NCBI GenBank assembly: GCA_002747395.1
Contig: PDPE01000032.1
Span: forward strand, 62,001-126,000
DNA length: 64,000 nucleotides
Direction of reading: 5' to 3'
From: Pseudomonadota bacterium
GTDB taxonomy: Bacteria > Pseudomonadota > Gammaproteobacteria > Pseudomonadales > Oleiphilaceae
The first letter of the stretch is position 1. Each line of letters opens with the position of its first letter. The position numbers and the translations under genes were made by a program. The notes beneath the pieces were generated by a model that was not told the origin of the DNA, ran no database searches, and was given only the letters and a program-made list of their open reading frames with translations. This document shows, in pieces, positions 45,913 through 56,324 of the stretch.

Positions 45913-47241
45913 TCACTCAACCTGTAGAGTGCTCTTTTTCGTCCTGATTGCGGGTGCATTCTTTTTCAGCCAGGCTGATACCCGATAAGGGAGTGTGCTT
46001 TTTTTCTGCACTATCCATTGCCCGGAGATCGGAATTGGAGCCTGGTAGTACCGCTGCATCCGGCTGCCTCTGGCAATTCGTTTTCGCTCATTGGCCAGCG
46101 CTTTGCGGGGCAAATCCAGAGAGTCAACGATATCCAGCAACGGAGCCTGAAGACCATCAAGGGCTTTTTCCAGACGAGCCACCCGGCCTGCCGAAAAATC
46201 CGGGGTTATCCATATCATGGCAAACCCTGTTACAGGTATTTTGTCTTTATTCCCGATCAAATAATCCAGTGCAGCATCAGCACCGTTACCAATAGCAATA
46301 AACACGATATTTTCGTAACCCGATGATTTTATAAATTCAAAACTGGCCTCCAGCCGGGATGCTACCACCTCCTGGACAGAGGCCTGTTTTTCCTGCTTGT
46401 GGCCCGTACCATCCATTTCGGAAGCAACCTGCTGTTGCGGCGAATTTAACCCTATTTCCACGATCTGCTTGTCAGATACCGCTGTTCGCTCACTTTCACT
46501 CTCCGGTTCTTCTGTATCTGGTTCTTCTGTATTTGGCTCTTCCGGGTTTGTTTGCTCTTTATCAAGCTGATCAGTCTGTTCCGGATCTGACTGCTCATTA
46601 CTGTTTGCATCATTTTTATCCGATTTTTCCGGTGACTCACCACCAGAGGCCGTTTCATCCACGTCACTCTCCCCCTCTTCAGCGACCCTTGGGGTATAGG
46701 TATCGAACTGTTTGGCAGCCAGTTCGCGCCCGGGAATCCTGTCTTCTGTAGCATAGGGCATACTCATACTATAAGAATACCAGCCAGTCTCACTCAGTCG
46801 CTGCATGACCGGACGTACAATGGAGGGCCAGTCTGCATGCTGGCTCATGCCGGGTATCAACAGGGCGGCCCCTTGCGGTGTTCCGGATCGCTCTTTTCTT
46901 TCCAGCAGCAGAAATTCTGTCTCTTCTGCCGTGCTCTTCAACCAATGCGGGGTCAAGGATGTCAGCTCGTTTTCAAGGGCGCTGTGATCAGAAGCCTCCG
47001 GTGCCAAATGGAAATGTACCAATGATCGGGCCTTTTCTCTCGCCGCCCACTCCTTTTTCTGGCCAACAAGCGTTGACTGCTCTTCTGTCAGCTCTTCCGA
47101 CTCACCTGAACCTGATTCCTCTCCTGAATTACCGCTTTCTTCCCCGTTTACAGTCATCGACAGCAATGCACACAACACCAGGCACACACCGGCCCTGCAT
47201 AACTGAAGCAAACATTTCCCGATTTTCACTCTTCTTTTCAT
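45913..47241 (-). CDS. Exported DUF3530 protein with acidic repeat insertion
   Basis: 443 residues. A signal peptide (LCRAGVCLVLCALLSMTVNG) precedes an alpha/beta-hydrolase-like fold. GAALLIPGMSQHADWPSIVR and IVFIAIGNGADAALDYLIG are DUF3530 segments. A stretch of about 90 residues (roughly 195-285) is low complexity, with NPEEPNTEEPDTEEPESESE repeats, and interrupts the domain. The nucleophile elbow reads GNGAD rather than GxSxG, so catalysis is doubtful. The ATG at 47241 begins the signal peptide; an earlier start would spoil it. Confidence 0.8.
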   Translation of the reverse strand: MKRRVKIGKCLLQLCRAGVCLVLCALLSMTVNGEESGNSGEESGSGESEELTEEQSTLVGQKKEWAAREKARSLVHFHLAPEASDHSALENELTSLTPHWLKSTAEETEFLLLERKERSGTPQGAALLIPGMSQHADWPSIVRPVMQRLSETGWYSYSMSMPYATEDRIPGRELAAKQFDTYTPRVAEEGESDVDETASGGESPEKSDKNDANSNEQSDPEQTDQLDKEQTNPEEPNTEEPDTEEPESESERTAVSDKQIVEIGLNSPQQQVASEMDGTGHKQEKQASVQEVVASRLEASFEFIKSSGYENIVFIAIGNGADAALDYLIGNKDKIPVTGFAMIWITPDFSAGRVARLEKALDGLQAPLLDIVDSLDLPRKALANERKRIARGSRMQRYYQAPIPISGQWIVQKKSTLPYRVSAWLKKNAPAIRTKKSTLQVE

Positions 47242-47499
47242 TGATTTTCCAGGTACATTAAGCGACCCACACCAGATAAATACCAAAGTGACACTTCTAA
47301 CTGCGGGGGAAAAAAATTAAAATGGTTGTTTTCCGGGCAGCAGTCGGGGCCGTCGTCGCACTCATGGTACGCCTGGTGTTGGCGGTATAGTGTCAACTAC
47401 CCGGTGGCGTCAACGGATCAAGAGTACCGACCGACAAACCGGTTTTATAAGCGTATCACCCTGTGATTGAAAATATCACCCTGTTATTGAGAATAGCGT

Positions 47500-48165
47500 A
47501 TGCCAGAATTTATGATTGCTCCATCCATTCTTTCCGCTGATTTTGCCCGTCTTGGCGAAGAAGTGGATGCAGTGCTCAGCGCCGGTGCCGACATTGTTCA
47601 CTTCGATGTTATGGATAACCATTATGTACCCAATCTGACCATTGGCCCTATGGTATGCAAGGCTCTTCGCAAACACGGCGTCACCGCTCCCATTGATGTG
47701 CACCTGATGGTCAAGCCGGTCGACGACATGATTCGTATGTTTATTGATGCCGGAGCCACCTACATCACCTTCCACCCGGAAGCATCCGAACATATTGATC
47801 GTTCCCTGCAGATAATCAGGGACGGTGGCTGCAAGGCCGGGCTGGTTTTCAATCCCGCCACTCCCCTCCATTACTGCCAGTATGTGATGGACAAGCTGGA
47901 CATGATTTTGCTGATGTCAGTCAATCCCGGATTTGGGGGTCAGAAATTCATCCCCGGCACCCTGAACAAACTGCGCGAGGCTCGAACCCTGATCGACAAC
48001 AGCGGTTTGCCGATTCGCCTGGAAATCGACGGCGGCGTAACAGTCAACAACATCAGGCAGATTGCCCAGGCAGGTGCAGACACATTCGTTGCAGGGTCGG
48101 CCATTTTTAATAACGACTATGCTGCAACCATTAGCGCAATGCGTCAGGCGCTGGCGTCACTATAA
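47500..48165 (+). CDS. rpe: Ribulose-phosphate 3-epimerase
   Basis: 221 residues. It interconverts ribulose-5-phosphate and xylulose-5-phosphate. [16 protein letters not shown], the metal/catalytic [25 protein letters not shown] and the GFGGQKFIP loop are intact. It leads rpe-gph-trpEGDC, an order common in pseudomonads. Twenty-seven bases separate it from gph. Confidence 0.97.
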   Translation: MPEFMIAPSILSADFARLGEEVDAVLSAGADIVHFDVMDNHYVPNLTIGPMVCKALRKHGVTAPIDVHLMVKPVDDMIRMFIDAGATYITFHPEASEHIDRSLQIIRDGGCKAGLVFNPATPLHYCQYVMDKLDMILLMSVNPGFGGQKFIPGTLNKLREARTLIDNSGLPIRLEIDGGVTVNNIRQIAQAGADTFVAGSAIFNNDYAATISAMRQALASL

Positions 48166-48192
48166 GGTATTGGATATAAGGAGAGACAAACA

Positions 48193-48888
48193 GTGCAAAC
48201 CACCCCAGCCCTTGATCTGATTAATAGTGCAGACCTGATTATGTTTGATCTGGATGGCACACTGGCAGACAGTGTGCCCGATCTGGCAGCCGCCATCAAC
48301 GATATGCTGCGGACGTATCAAATGCCTGCCGTCACCGTTGAGCAGGTGAGTCACTGGGTAGGAAATGGCGCGCAAGTGCTGGTAGAACGGACACTCAAAT
48401 TTGCCAACAGTGTGCCAGAACCTGTGCACAGTAATGACACTGCGATAAAACCGATCTCGACCGAAACCGCCCTTGCCAGTTTTCTTGACGCCTACGACCG
48501 AAGAAATGGTGCCCACACCAGACTCTACCCTGGCGTTGCTGACCTGCTAAACGGCAGGAGCAACCAGAATAAAGCCATTGTTACCAACAAACCGATTAAA
48601 CCGACCCATAACATCCTGAAAATTCTGGGCATTCACCACCACTTTTCGGCCATTGCCGGCGGGGATACCTTTGAGCACAAAAAACCTCACCCGCAACCCC
48701 TTCTGGAGCTGATCAGGCAGCATGGGGCGCAAAAACCGATTCTTATCGGTGATTCAGTCAATGACATACAGGCCGCCCGGGCAGCCGGGATACCTGTCAT
48801 TGCAGTGAGCTATGGCTATAACCACGGCAGGCCAATAAGAGAGGAAAATCCCGACCAGGTGGTTGATTCCCTGGCTGAGCTGCTGTAG
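48193..48888 (+). CDS. gph: Phosphoglycolate phosphatase
   Basis: 231 residues, a HAD phosphatase. The nucleophile motif is MFDLDGTLADSVPDL, and later LIGDSVNDIQAARAAG. The start is a GTG at 48193 with AAGGAGAG at 48178-48185, eight bases upstream, a strong site. It removes 2-phosphoglycolate. The rpe-gph-trpE order supports gph over other HAD proteins. Confidence 0.92.
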   Translation: MQTTPALDLINSADLIMFDLDGTLADSVPDLAAAINDMLRTYQMPAVTVEQVSHWVGNGAQVLVERTLKFANSVPEPVHSNDTAIKPISTETALASFLDAYDRRNGAHTRLYPGVADLLNGRSNQNKAIVTNKPIKPTHNILKILGIHHHFSAIAGGDTFEHKKPHPQPLLELIRQHGAQKPILIGDSVNDIQAARAAGIPVIAVSYGYNHGRPIREENPDQVVDSLAELL

Positions 48889-49223
48889 TCTTCCTTTTTT
48901 TATTGCATATTTTTTATCATATAATTACTCATACAAACCAATACCTGTAAAAGTGTCGCGTCAAATGACTCTGAACAACCACATTCCCGCCCCCCTTCCC
49001 TTGCGCTGGCGATGGTGAATCCGGCCCGGCAAGGCGCAGCGTACCCATTACCTCGCGCCAGTTGAAAATGACCAACACTCCGGCATCCGAACAGATCAGT
49101 ATCCAAATAACCGATAACCGAAAAAATCACTATCAGCTGTTTGTCCGACACCCGAAACATAGCCTCAACTTTGGTTGAATGACCCGGACAGGCCGCCGAA
49201 CACCACTAGCAAGGAATAAAAAA
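48889..49223 (+). other. Intergenic leader before trpE
   Basis: 335 bases between gph and trpE. It starts with TCTTCCTTTTTTTATTG, then a GC-rich middle (48985-49065) that can fold around CGCGCTGG/CCTCGCGCCA-type segments. I looked for a leader peptide with tandem Trp codons and a terminator/antiterminator pair, and found neither. AAGGAA 49212-49217 is the trpE ribosome site. Confidence 0.4.
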
Positions 49224-50765
49224 ATGACGCCTGATGAATTTCAACTTCTGGCCGAACAGGGGTACAACAGAATTCCGGTAGTACGTGAAGTGCTTGCCGA
49301 CCTGGATACTCCTCTCAGCTGTTTTATCAAACTTGCCAATCAGCCATACACCTACCTGTTTGAGTCTGTTCAGGGAGGGGAGAAATGGGGGCGCTACTCG
49401 ATTATCGGTCTGCCTTGTCGCACCGTAGTCAAAATTTCCGGCAACAATGTCACCATCGAGCAGGATGGCCAGTGTATCGAACAGTTAACCACGCCGGATC
49501 CACTTGCCTTCGTCGAGCAATACCAGTCAAGATACAAGGTTGCCGATGTACCTGGCCTGCCGCGTTTTAATGGCGGTCTGGTCGGTTATTTCGGCTATGA
49601 CACCATTCGCTATATTGAGCCGAGGCTTGCGCACAGCACTCCCCCGGATGAGCTTCACACTCCCGATATTATGCTTATGGTGTCTGACCAGCTGATTGTT
49701 TTTGACAACCTGAGTGGCACACTGATGCTGATCAACCATGTTGACCCCGCTACTCCCGATGCCTATGCAAACGCTCAGAATACACTGGACAGGCTGGTCA
49801 ACGGCTTGCGTGACAGTGCACATGAACACCTGTCTGCCAGCATGGGCGCCGATATTCAGGAAACCGACTTCAGGTCAGGCTTCAACCAGGCCGAATTTGA
49901 GCGAGCGGTCAACCGGATAAAAGAGTATGTGCTGGCCGGAGATGTGATGCAAACCGTGATTTCACAACGCATGTCGGTGCCCTTTGCAGCTCCGGCGGTG
50001 GATCTTTATCGGGCATTGCGTCGCCTGAACCCGTCACCTTATATGTACTGTCTGAATCTGGGCGAGTTTCATATAGTTGGCTCATCGCCGGAAATTCTCG
50101 CTCACATGGAGGAGGACATCATTACCGTCCGACCGATAGCGGGCACCAGAAAGCGTGGCCTGACCGAAGAGATGGATCTCGCTCTGGAGAAAGAGCTGCT
50201 GGCCGATCCGAAGGAAATTGCCGAGCATTTGATGCTGATCGACCTGGGCAGGAATGATATCGGCCGCATCGCCGAAACCGGAACGGTGGAAGTCACTGAT
50301 CAAATGGTGATCGAACGCTATTCCCATGTAATGCATATTGTTTCCAATGTTCAGGGGAAAAAGCGGCCTGATGTCACCAATATGGATGTGCTGAAGGCAA
50401 CCTTCCCGGCAGGTACGCTGAGTGGCGCACCGAAAATCCGCGCCATGGAAATCATTGATGAGCTTGAACCGGTTAAACGGGGTGTCTATGGCGGTGCCAT
50501 TGGTTATCTGTCATGGAACGGCAATATGGACACAGCTATTGCCATTCGTACGGCGGTAATCAAAGATGAAACACTCTATATTCAGGCGGGCGCAGGCGTG
50601 GTCGCCGATTCGGTACCGCGATTGGAGTGGAAGGAAACAATGAACAAGGGGCGGGCCATTTTCAGAGCGGTCGCCATGGCGGCAAAGGGGTTGGACAATT
50701 CCGGCTATCACAGTCACTCCGGTTACCACAATCATTCCGGTTATCACAATGAGTCAGGAGAATAG
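49224..50765 (+). CDS. trpE: Anthranilate synthase component I
   Basis: 513 residues. It converts chorismate to anthranilate with TrpG. The feedback-site segment [13 protein letters not shown] ([20 protein letters not shown]), the chorismate-binding [28 protein letters not shown] and [14 protein letters not shown], and the late [16 protein letters not shown] are all present. The ATG at 49224 follows AAGGAA. The last 25 residues are an unusual His/Ser/Gly/Tyr tail. The end overlaps the ribosome site of trpG. Confidence 0.96.
   Translation: MTPDEFQLLAEQGYNRIPVVREVLADLDTPLSCFIKLANQPYTYLFESVQGGEKWGRYSIIGLPCRTVVKISGNNVTIEQDGQCIEQLTTPDPLAFVEQYQSRYKVADVPGLPRFNGGLVGYFGYDTIRYIEPRLAHSTPPDELHTPDIMLMVSDQLIVFDNLSGTLMLINHVDPATPDAYANAQNTLDRLVNGLRDSAHEHLSASMGADIQETDFRSGFNQAEFERAVNRIKEYVLAGDVMQTVISQRMSVPFAAPAVDLYRALRRLNPSPYMYCLNLGEFHIVGSSPEILAHMEEDIITVRPIAGTRKRGLTEEMDLALEKELLADPKEIAEHLMLIDLGRNDIGRIAETGTVEVTDQMVIERYSHVMHIVSNVQGKKRPDVTNMDVLKATFPAGTLSGAPKIRAMEIIDELEPVKRGVYGGAIGYLSWNGNMDTAIAIRTAVIKDETLYIQAGAGVVADSVPRLEWKETMNKGRAIFRAVAMAAKGLDNSGYHSHSGYHNHSGYHNESGE
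50697..50750 (+). repeat. 18-bp tandem repeat coding the TrpE tail
   Basis: Three in-frame copies of a unit like CAYTCCGGTTAYCACAAT, encoding [12 protein letters not shown] and HSGYHN. Copies differ at third positions and the first base. The repeat follows the end of the conserved TrpE fold and precedes the trpG ribosome site. Confidence 0.85.
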
Positions 50766-50769
50766 CGCC

Positions 50770-51348
50770 ATGTTGTTGATGATAGATAATTACGACTCAT
50801 TTACCTATAACGTGGTTCAATATCTGGGTGAGTTGGGTGCGGATGTGCGCGTTCACCGTAATGATGAAATTACCATCAGTGAAATGGAGGCATTGAAGCC
50901 GGAAAGAATCGTGATTTCTCCTGGCCCTTGTACGCCGAACGAGGCAGGCATTTCCATGGCGGTAATCCGGCATTTTGCAGGCAAGTTGCCTATTCTGGGT
51001 ATCTGTCTGGGTCACCAGAGTATTGGCCAGGTATTTGGTGCTGAAATCGTGCGTGCGGGGCAGGTGATGCATGGTAAAACCTCGATGGTTTACCATAACG
51101 ACAGCGGAGTGTTTCGTCACCTGAGCAACCCGCTTGAGGCAACCCGTTACCATTCGCTGGTGATCTGCAAGAACCGGATACCGGATTGTCTGGAGGTCAC
51201 GGCCTGGACCGGGAACCAGGATGGCAGTATGGAGGAGATTATGGGTATCAGGCACAAAACCCTGGATATTGAGGGGGTGCAGTTTCACCCTGAATCAATT
51301 TTGACGCAGCATGGACATGATTTGTTGCGGAACTTTCTGGAAAGGTAA
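50770..51348 (+). CDS. trpG: Anthranilate synthase component II (glutamine amidotransferase)
   Basis: 192 residues. It supplies ammonia to Trp[20 protein letters not shown] opens the domain; the catalytic cysteine is in [12 protein letters not shown] and the histidine-glutamate pair in [10 protein letters not shown]. The ATG at 50770 follows AGGAGAA (50757-50763), which sits in the last trpE codons; an in-frame ATG at 50749 would need a different ribosome site. The gene may also serve folate synthesis (PabA), as in related bacteria. Confidence 0.94.
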   Translation: MLLMIDNYDSFTYNVVQYLGELGADVRVHRNDEITISEMEALKPERIVISPGPCTPNEAGISMAVIRHFAGKLPILGICLGHQSIGQVFGAEIVRAGQVMHGKTSMVYHNDSGVFRHLSNPLEATRYHSLVICKNRIPDCLEVTAWTGNQDGSMEEIMGIRHKTLDIEGVQFHPESILTQHGHDLLRNFLER

Positions 51349-51464
51349 AAGTAAATTTAAAGATAGATTCAAGGATCAAGGTAAGAGCAAGGTTAAAGGC
51401 AAATCTGACTGTTCATTCACTTGGTAAAGCTTCCGGGTGGGCTGCCTGTGCGGGTTGGTCGGTG

Positions 51465-51568
51465 ATCGTGGTCTGCGCCTGTTTTCAGACGCGCCGTGAA
51501 CCCGTCCCTGGGGGCTCGATTGCTGCATCCATGCAGCAAACGGTCTGAAAACAGGCACAGACCACGAT
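51465..51568. repeat. Dispersed hairpin element with 26-bp inverted repeats between trpG and trpD
   Basis: Arms 51465-51490 and 51543-51568 are inverted with one mismatch (C against T): ATCGTGGTCTGCGCCTGTTT... and its complement. The core holds GTGAACCCGTCCCTGGGGGC, TCGA and a perfect inner stem TTGCTGCAT-CC-ATGCAGCAA (51520-51539). The core matches the layout of 14949-15048. Between trpG and trpD, 51349-51661, nothing else is recognisable. It has no open frame and looks like a non-autonomous REP/MITE-like repeat. Confidence 0.8.
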
Positions 51569-51661
51569 TACCTGGATGGTGCGTCCGGGTGCATCTGGAT
51601 GGTGCATAATGAGGTTGCCTTGACATGAATCGAAAATAACAAATAACAGCAGGAATCAAGT

Positions 51662-52699
51662 ATGGATATGAAATCAGCCATTGCCACTGTGGCAGAGCAT
51701 CAGGATCTTTCTACAGAGGAGATGCAGCACACCATGACATTGATCATGAGTGGCCAGGCCACCGACTCGCAGATCAGTGGCTTTCTGGTTGGCTTGCGAA
51801 TGAAAGGCGAAAGCATTGACGAAATTACCGGCGCGGCTGAAGTGATGCGTTCGCTGGCGCATAAAGTCGCTGTTGACCACCCCAATCTGGTTGATACCTG
51901 TGGTACGGGGGGGGACGGGTCTGACCTGTTTAATGTGTCCACCGCCAGTGCCTTTGTCGTGGCGGCGGCAGGCGGTAAAGTGGCCAAGCACGGTAATCGC
52001 AGTGTCTCCAGTTCGACCGGCAGTGCCGATGTATTGGAAGCAGCCGGTATCAAACTGGGTATCACACCGGAACAGGTTCGGCGTTCTATCGAAGAGTTGG
52101 GGGTTGGCTTTATGTTTGCGCCTGCTCATCATGGTGCGATGAAACACGCTATCGGCCCACGCAAGGAAATGGGTATCCGTACCATTTTCAATATGCTCGG
52201 CCCCATGACCAACCCGGCCGGTGTCAAAAAGCAGGTCATCGGCGTATTCAATGAAGCTTTATGCAGGCCAATGGCTGAAGTATTGAAGCGACTTGGCAGT
52301 GAGCATGTACTGATTGTACACGCCGCCGACGGTCTGGATGAGATCAGCCTGGCCAATCTGACCCATGTCGCAGAACTGAAAGACGGTGAAATTACCGAAT
52401 ACACCATTACTCCCGAAGACCTGGGCCTGCAAAGTAACAGTTTGATCGGCCTGACCGTAGAGAGCGCTGAACAAAGCCTTGACCTGATTCGCCGGGCACT
52501 TGGCAAGGACAATGCAAACGATGCCAGAAAAGCCAGGGATATGATAGCCTTGAATGCCGGCGCAGCCATTTACGCTGCCGACATTGCACCGACCCTCAAA
52601 GAAGGCGTGGCAATGGCGCAGGATGCCATTGGCAGCGGCCTGGCTTTGGCAAAAATTCAGGAACTGGCAAGCTTTACTTCTTGCCTGGAGACGGACTGA
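51662..52699 (+). CDS. trpD: Anthranilate phosphoribosyltransferase
   Basis: 345 residues. It joins anthranilate and PRPP. The PRPP loop [40 protein letters not shown] and the [20 protein letters not shown] segment are intact. AGGAA lies eight bases before the ATG. The 313-base gap after trpG, mostly a repeat, is the only long break in the trp run. Confidence 0.96.
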   Translation: MDMKSAIATVAEHQDLSTEEMQHTMTLIMSGQATDSQISGFLVGLRMKGESIDEITGAAEVMRSLAHKVAVDHPNLVDTCGTGGDGSDLFNVSTASAFVVAAAGGKVAKHGNRSVSSSTGSADVLEAAGIKLGITPEQVRRSIEELGVGFMFAPAHHGAMKHAIGPRKEMGIRTIFNMLGPMTNPAGVKKQVIGVFNEALCRPMAEVLKRLGSEHVLIVHAADGLDEISLANLTHVAELKDGEITEYTITPEDLGLQSNSLIGLTVESAEQSLDLIRRALGKDNANDARKARDMIALNAGAAIYAADIAPTLKEGVAMAQDAIGSGLALAKIQELASFTSCLETD

Positions 52700-52703
52700 C
52701 CCC

Positions 52704-53522
52704 ATGACCGAAATCAGCAAGACCCCGACTGTATTACGCAAAATCTTCGACCGCAAGTGGCAGGAAATCGACGAGCGTTCGCAGCGCTGCCCATTGGCCG
52801 GGCAACGTTCACTCGCTGCCGACCAGGCCCCGAGCCGGGGCTTTATCCGGGCCATAGAGTCAAAACTGGCTGACCGACAACCGGCAGTGATTGCAGAAAT
52901 CAAAAAAGCTTCTCCCAGCAAGGGGATCATCCGGGAGGACTTTCGCCCGGCCGACATCGCAGTGAGCTACCAGAAGGCCGGGGCGGCCTGCCTCTCTGTA
53001 CTGACGGATCAGGATTTTTTTCAGGGACATGAATCCTGTTTGCAGCAGGCTCGTGATGCGGTCACGATTCCGGCCCTGCGCAAGGACTTTATGGTGGCTC
53101 CATACCAGATTTATGAGTCCCGGGCCATTGGTGCAGACTGCATACTTCTCATCGCTGCCTGTTTGACCCTGCCGCAAATGCAGGAACTGGAAGGCATTGC
53201 CCATGAACTGGGGATGGATGTGCTGGTAGAAGTCCACAACGAGGAAGAGTTAAGCGAAGCACTGCAATTAGCCACGCCGCTGCTCGGCATCAACAACCGC
53301 GATCTGCATACCTTTGATGTCAGTCTCACTACCACACTCGACCTGCTTGCCCTGATTCCGGACGATCTGGATAAAACCATTGTGACAGAGAGCGGTATTG
53401 TGACCAGGTCAGATGTCAGGCTGATGCGGGAAAATCAGGTCAATTCGTTTCTGGTGGGCGAGTCATTTATGCGGGCAGATGATCCTGGAGAGAAGTTGGG
53501 GGAGTTGTTTTTTCCTGCCTGA
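52704..53522 (+). CDS. trpC: Indole-3-glycerol phosphate synthase
   Basis: 272 residues, a TIM-barrel enzyme. The catalytic lysines are in [19 protein letters not shown] and [29 protein letters not shown] and [15 protein letters not shown] follow. It starts five bases after trpD. There is no TrpF domain fused and no trpF gene next to it. trpA is also missing from the window. Confidence 0.95.
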   Translation: MTEISKTPTVLRKIFDRKWQEIDERSQRCPLAGQRSLAADQAPSRGFIRAIESKLADRQPAVIAEIKKASPSKGIIREDFRPADIAVSYQKAGAACLSVLTDQDFFQGHESCLQQARDAVTIPALRKDFMVAPYQIYESRAIGADCILLIAACLTLPQMQELEGIAHELGMDVLVEVHNEEELSEALQLATPLLGINNRDLHTFDVSLTTTLDLLALIPDDLDKTIVTESGIVTRSDVRLMRENQVNSFLVGESFMRADDPGEKLGELFFPA

Positions 53523-53551
53523 AACACAATGCCGGGCAGACACATTTGTTT

Positions 53552-54742
53552 TCATTCAGGATTGTCCATCATCCAAATTGAACTACCTGAAGAACCATCC
53601 GGGTCACCAGCATAGGACTCAAAAACAAGTTTTGTGTTGTCCGGTGATACCGAGGGGGCTCCATCATAGCCACCATAATTTGTAACACGTTTGGCTACAC
53701 CACCAGTTATCGGGATTTTATATATATTTGCATACTCCAGTTCGAAATCAGTGCTGAATACAACAAATTTACCGTCCTGTGTAAAACTGGCATCTGTTTT
53801 CTCACCTTCCCCTGATGTCAGTTTTATCCGATTTGTCCCGTCAACATCCATGATCCAGATATCCCACCGATCCGCTTCATTTTTTTGATACAGTATTTTG
53901 TCTCCAGCCGGAGACCAATCAGGTTGCCGACAATCACTTTTCGGTGACGTCAGTTGAATATATGGTGAACTTTTGTCCGTTTTAAACTTTGTAATAACTC
54001 CATTATCTTCCTGATCCAACCGGTGTGATTCAAAAACAACCCATTGTCCATCCGGACTAAGCGAAGGCTCATAGGCAACACGATTGGCCCTTTCAGTTAT
54101 TTGTGTTTCACTCCCATTCAATCCATCTTCTGCAATGATATAAATCTCATCGTGAGGGTCACGAGAAGAAGAGAAAATAATAGAATCGATGGAATTATTC
54201 CAGGAATTTCCCGGGAGATTAACATTGCCACTTCCATCTGAAACAAGCGTTGTAAGTGTTTCTGATTGAAGATCGAATATATATAAGTCCGCCGGTTCCT
54301 TGTTATATCCATTTCTGAATCTGGTAAAAACGATAGAATTTCCATCTGGTGAAAAAGCCGGGTTTTGCAAACTTCCCGGAAGGTTTATATTTAACTTGTA
54401 AGCATTATCCCCTCGTACAAAATCACTGGAGCCTGACGAATTTACGTCACTGTAAAGAGTTCTGGCAAGACGGAACCCGACATTGATCACCGGCCGGATT
54501 CCCCGCTCCCAACCTTCGTCATCCGGCATTGGACGCCCGGTAGCCCTGGCGAAGGTGTCGTACTCGTCAAAAGTAACCTTGCAGGCACCTGTCGCAAAGC
54601 TTTTGCTGATTGTCACCGTGCGAACCGGACTCTCGTAACTATCTTCATAGTGACTGAAAGAACGAGGCTGGCACTCTGCCTCTGTGATACTGGAGGTCAG
54701 CGAGACGAAAAGGGCGATGAAAGTCGGAAAGATGTATTTCAT
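53552..54742 (-). CDS. Exported beta-propeller (TolB/PD40-like) protein with FGE-sulfatase remnant
   Basis: 396 residues with a signal peptide (FIALFVSLTSSITEA). Residues about 30-85 match the opening of a formylglycine-generating-enzyme (FGE-sulfatase) domain: CKVTFDEYDTFARATGRPMP, then DDEGWERGIRPVINV. The text jumps directly to GFRLARTLY, the normal end of that domain, so the core of roughly 150 residues is missing in frame. From about 115 on, WD40/PD40 repeats follow (NPAFSPDGNSIVFTRF, PSLSPDGQWVVFES, DWSPAGDKILYQ, PSVSPDNTKLVFES). The propeller may still bind a partner; FGE activity cannot remain. Confidence 0.75.
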   Translation of the reverse strand: MKYIFPTFIALFVSLTSSITEAECQPRSFSHYEDSYESPVRTVTISKSFATGACKVTFDEYDTFARATGRPMPDDEGWERGIRPVINVGFRLARTLYSDVNSSGSSDFVRGDNAYKLNINLPGSLQNPAFSPDGNSIVFTRFRNGYNKEPADLYIFDLQSETLTTLVSDGSGNVNLPGNSWNNSIDSIIFSSSRDPHDEIYIIAEDGLNGSETQITERANRVAYEPSLSPDGQWVVFESHRLDQEDNGVITKFKTDKSSPYIQLTSPKSDCRQPDWSPAGDKILYQKNEADRWDIWIMDVDGTNRIKLTSGEGEKTDASFTQDGKFVVFSTDFELEYANIYKIPITGGVAKRVTNYGGYDGAPSVSPDNTKLVFESYAGDPDGSSGSSIWMMDNPE

Positions 54743-54942
54743 GGTATTTCCATAAATTTCAGCCTGATTGTATAGTCATGTGTGGCACGGGCTCCTTGCT
54801 TTCCAGCATCCGTCAGGCTCACATCACTCCATCGTAGCCGCGATATTCGCTATCTTCCTGTGTCAACCTTATAACAAAAAATGCAAAAACCGGAGACGCG
54901 ACACACACGCCCCCCGTTTTGACAGTGCCCTGCCGTTTTCCT

Positions 54943-56103
54943 TTAGTTGGCCTTTTCTTCCAACACCGCCACTGCAGGCAGTTTTTTCCCTTCCACAAAC
55001 TCCAGGAAGGCACCACCGCCGGTAGAAATATAGGAAACCTTGTCTGCAATATTGTACTTGTCAACTGCTGCCAGGGTATCACCGCCGCCTGCAACCGAAA
55101 ACGCATCGCTTTCAGCGATGGCCAGAGACAGTGATTTTGTACCTTCGCCAAACTGGTCAAATTCAAACACGCCAACAGGGCCGTTCCAGATAATAGTTCC
55201 GGCGCTTTGCAGTATCTTCTCAAATTGTTTGGCCGTTTCCGGGCCGACATCGAAGATCATGTCATCATCCGAGACACTGTCGACCGATTTTGTCTCTGCT
55301 GCGGCATTTTCGGAAAACTCCTTGCCGGTAACAACATCAACCGGAACCGGTATACTCACCTTTTCCATCAATGCCTTGGCATTTTTCACCAAATCTGCCT
55401 CATACAGGGATTTGCCTACATTTTTTCCATGGGCAGCAAGAAAAGTGTTGGCAATGCCGCCACCGACAATTAACTGGTCACAAATTGTCGATAAGGATTC
55501 AAGTACGGTCAGCTTGGTAGAGACCTTGGAGCCGCCAACAATGGCCACAAGTGGCCGTTTCGGGTTATCCAGACATTTGGCCAGCGCATCCAGTTCCGCC
55601 GACAACAGGGGGCCGGCACAAGCTACCGGTGCAAATCTGGCGACGCCATGCGTGGAAGCCTGAGCCCGGTGCGCAGTGCCAAAAGCATCCATCACAAACA
55701 CGTCACACAAGGCCGCGTAGGCCTTGGCCAGGGCTTCATCGTCTTTTTTCTCGCCCTTGTTAAACCGGACATTCTCAAACAGGGCCACTTCCCCGTCTGC
55801 CAGCTCCACGCCATTTTGCCAGTCAGCAACCAGCCTGACCGGTTTGCCAAGAATGTCTGCCAGATGTTCCGCAACCGGAGCCAATGAAAACTCCCGGGCA
55901 AATTCCCCTTCAGTGGGTCTGCCAAGGTGAGACATCAGCATGACTTTCGCGCCTGCTTCCACCGCCAGTTTAATGGTCGGCAATGCCGCCCGAATACGGG
56001 CATCGCTGGTGACCTTACCTTCTTTTACCGGTACATTTAAATCTTCCCGGATCAGCACGCGCTTGCCTGCCAGATCCAGATCTGCCATCTTGATAACTGT
56101 CAT
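54943..56103 (-). CDS. pgk: Phosphoglycerate kinase
   Basis: 386 residues. It makes ATP from 1,3-bisphosphoglycerate. [16 protein letters not shown], the substrate arginines and [37 protein letters not shown] and [11 protein letters not shown] are in order. The ATG follows AGGGAGTAATAT. It is third in tkt-epd-pgk on the minus strand. The fba gene usually next is not there; the propeller gene lies beyond instead. Confidence 0.97.
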   Translation of the reverse strand: MTVIKMADLDLAGKRVLIREDLNVPVKEGKVTSDARIRAALPTIKLAVEAGAKVMLMSHLGRPTEGEFAREFSLAPVAEHLADILGKPVRLVADWQNGVELADGEVALFENVRFNKGEKKDDEALAKAYAALCDVFVMDAFGTAHRAQASTHGVARFAPVACAGPLLSAELDALAKCLDNPKRPLVAIVGGSKVSTKLTVLESLSTICDQLIVGGGIANTFLAAHGKNVGKSLYEADLVKNAKALMEKVSIPVPVDVVTGKEFSENAAAETKSVDSVSDDDMIFDVGPETAKQFEKILQSAGTIIWNGPVGVFEFDQFGEGTKSLSLAIAESDAFSVAGGGDTLAAVDKYNIADKVSYISTGGGAFLEFVEGKKLPAVAVLEEKAN

Positions 56104-56324
56104 ATATTACTCCCTGATTGCTTGTGGACATCGCGTACCCTGGAACAGGGCAAGGCAGATCAACCCGCCATACCCGGCCCGCACACGCTCATACGGTATA
56201 AGCCCATACTATGCTAAAAGCGCAATTATACAAGCCATCTTTTACAAGTTCTCTTCAGGCAGGTTGACCTTGGACAAGACAGGTCAAGATTGTTGCAGGT
56301 CAGAGAAGCCTCGGGCCAGAAAAG

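Noticed and set aside
48900..49160. Minus-strand open frame of 86 codons before trpE
   Set aside because: Composition is not protein-like, it has no ribosome site, and it lies in the trpE leader.
48889..49223. Possible trp attenuator with leader peptide
   Set aside because: No short open frame with tandem tryptophan codons and no competing terminator hairpin before trpE.
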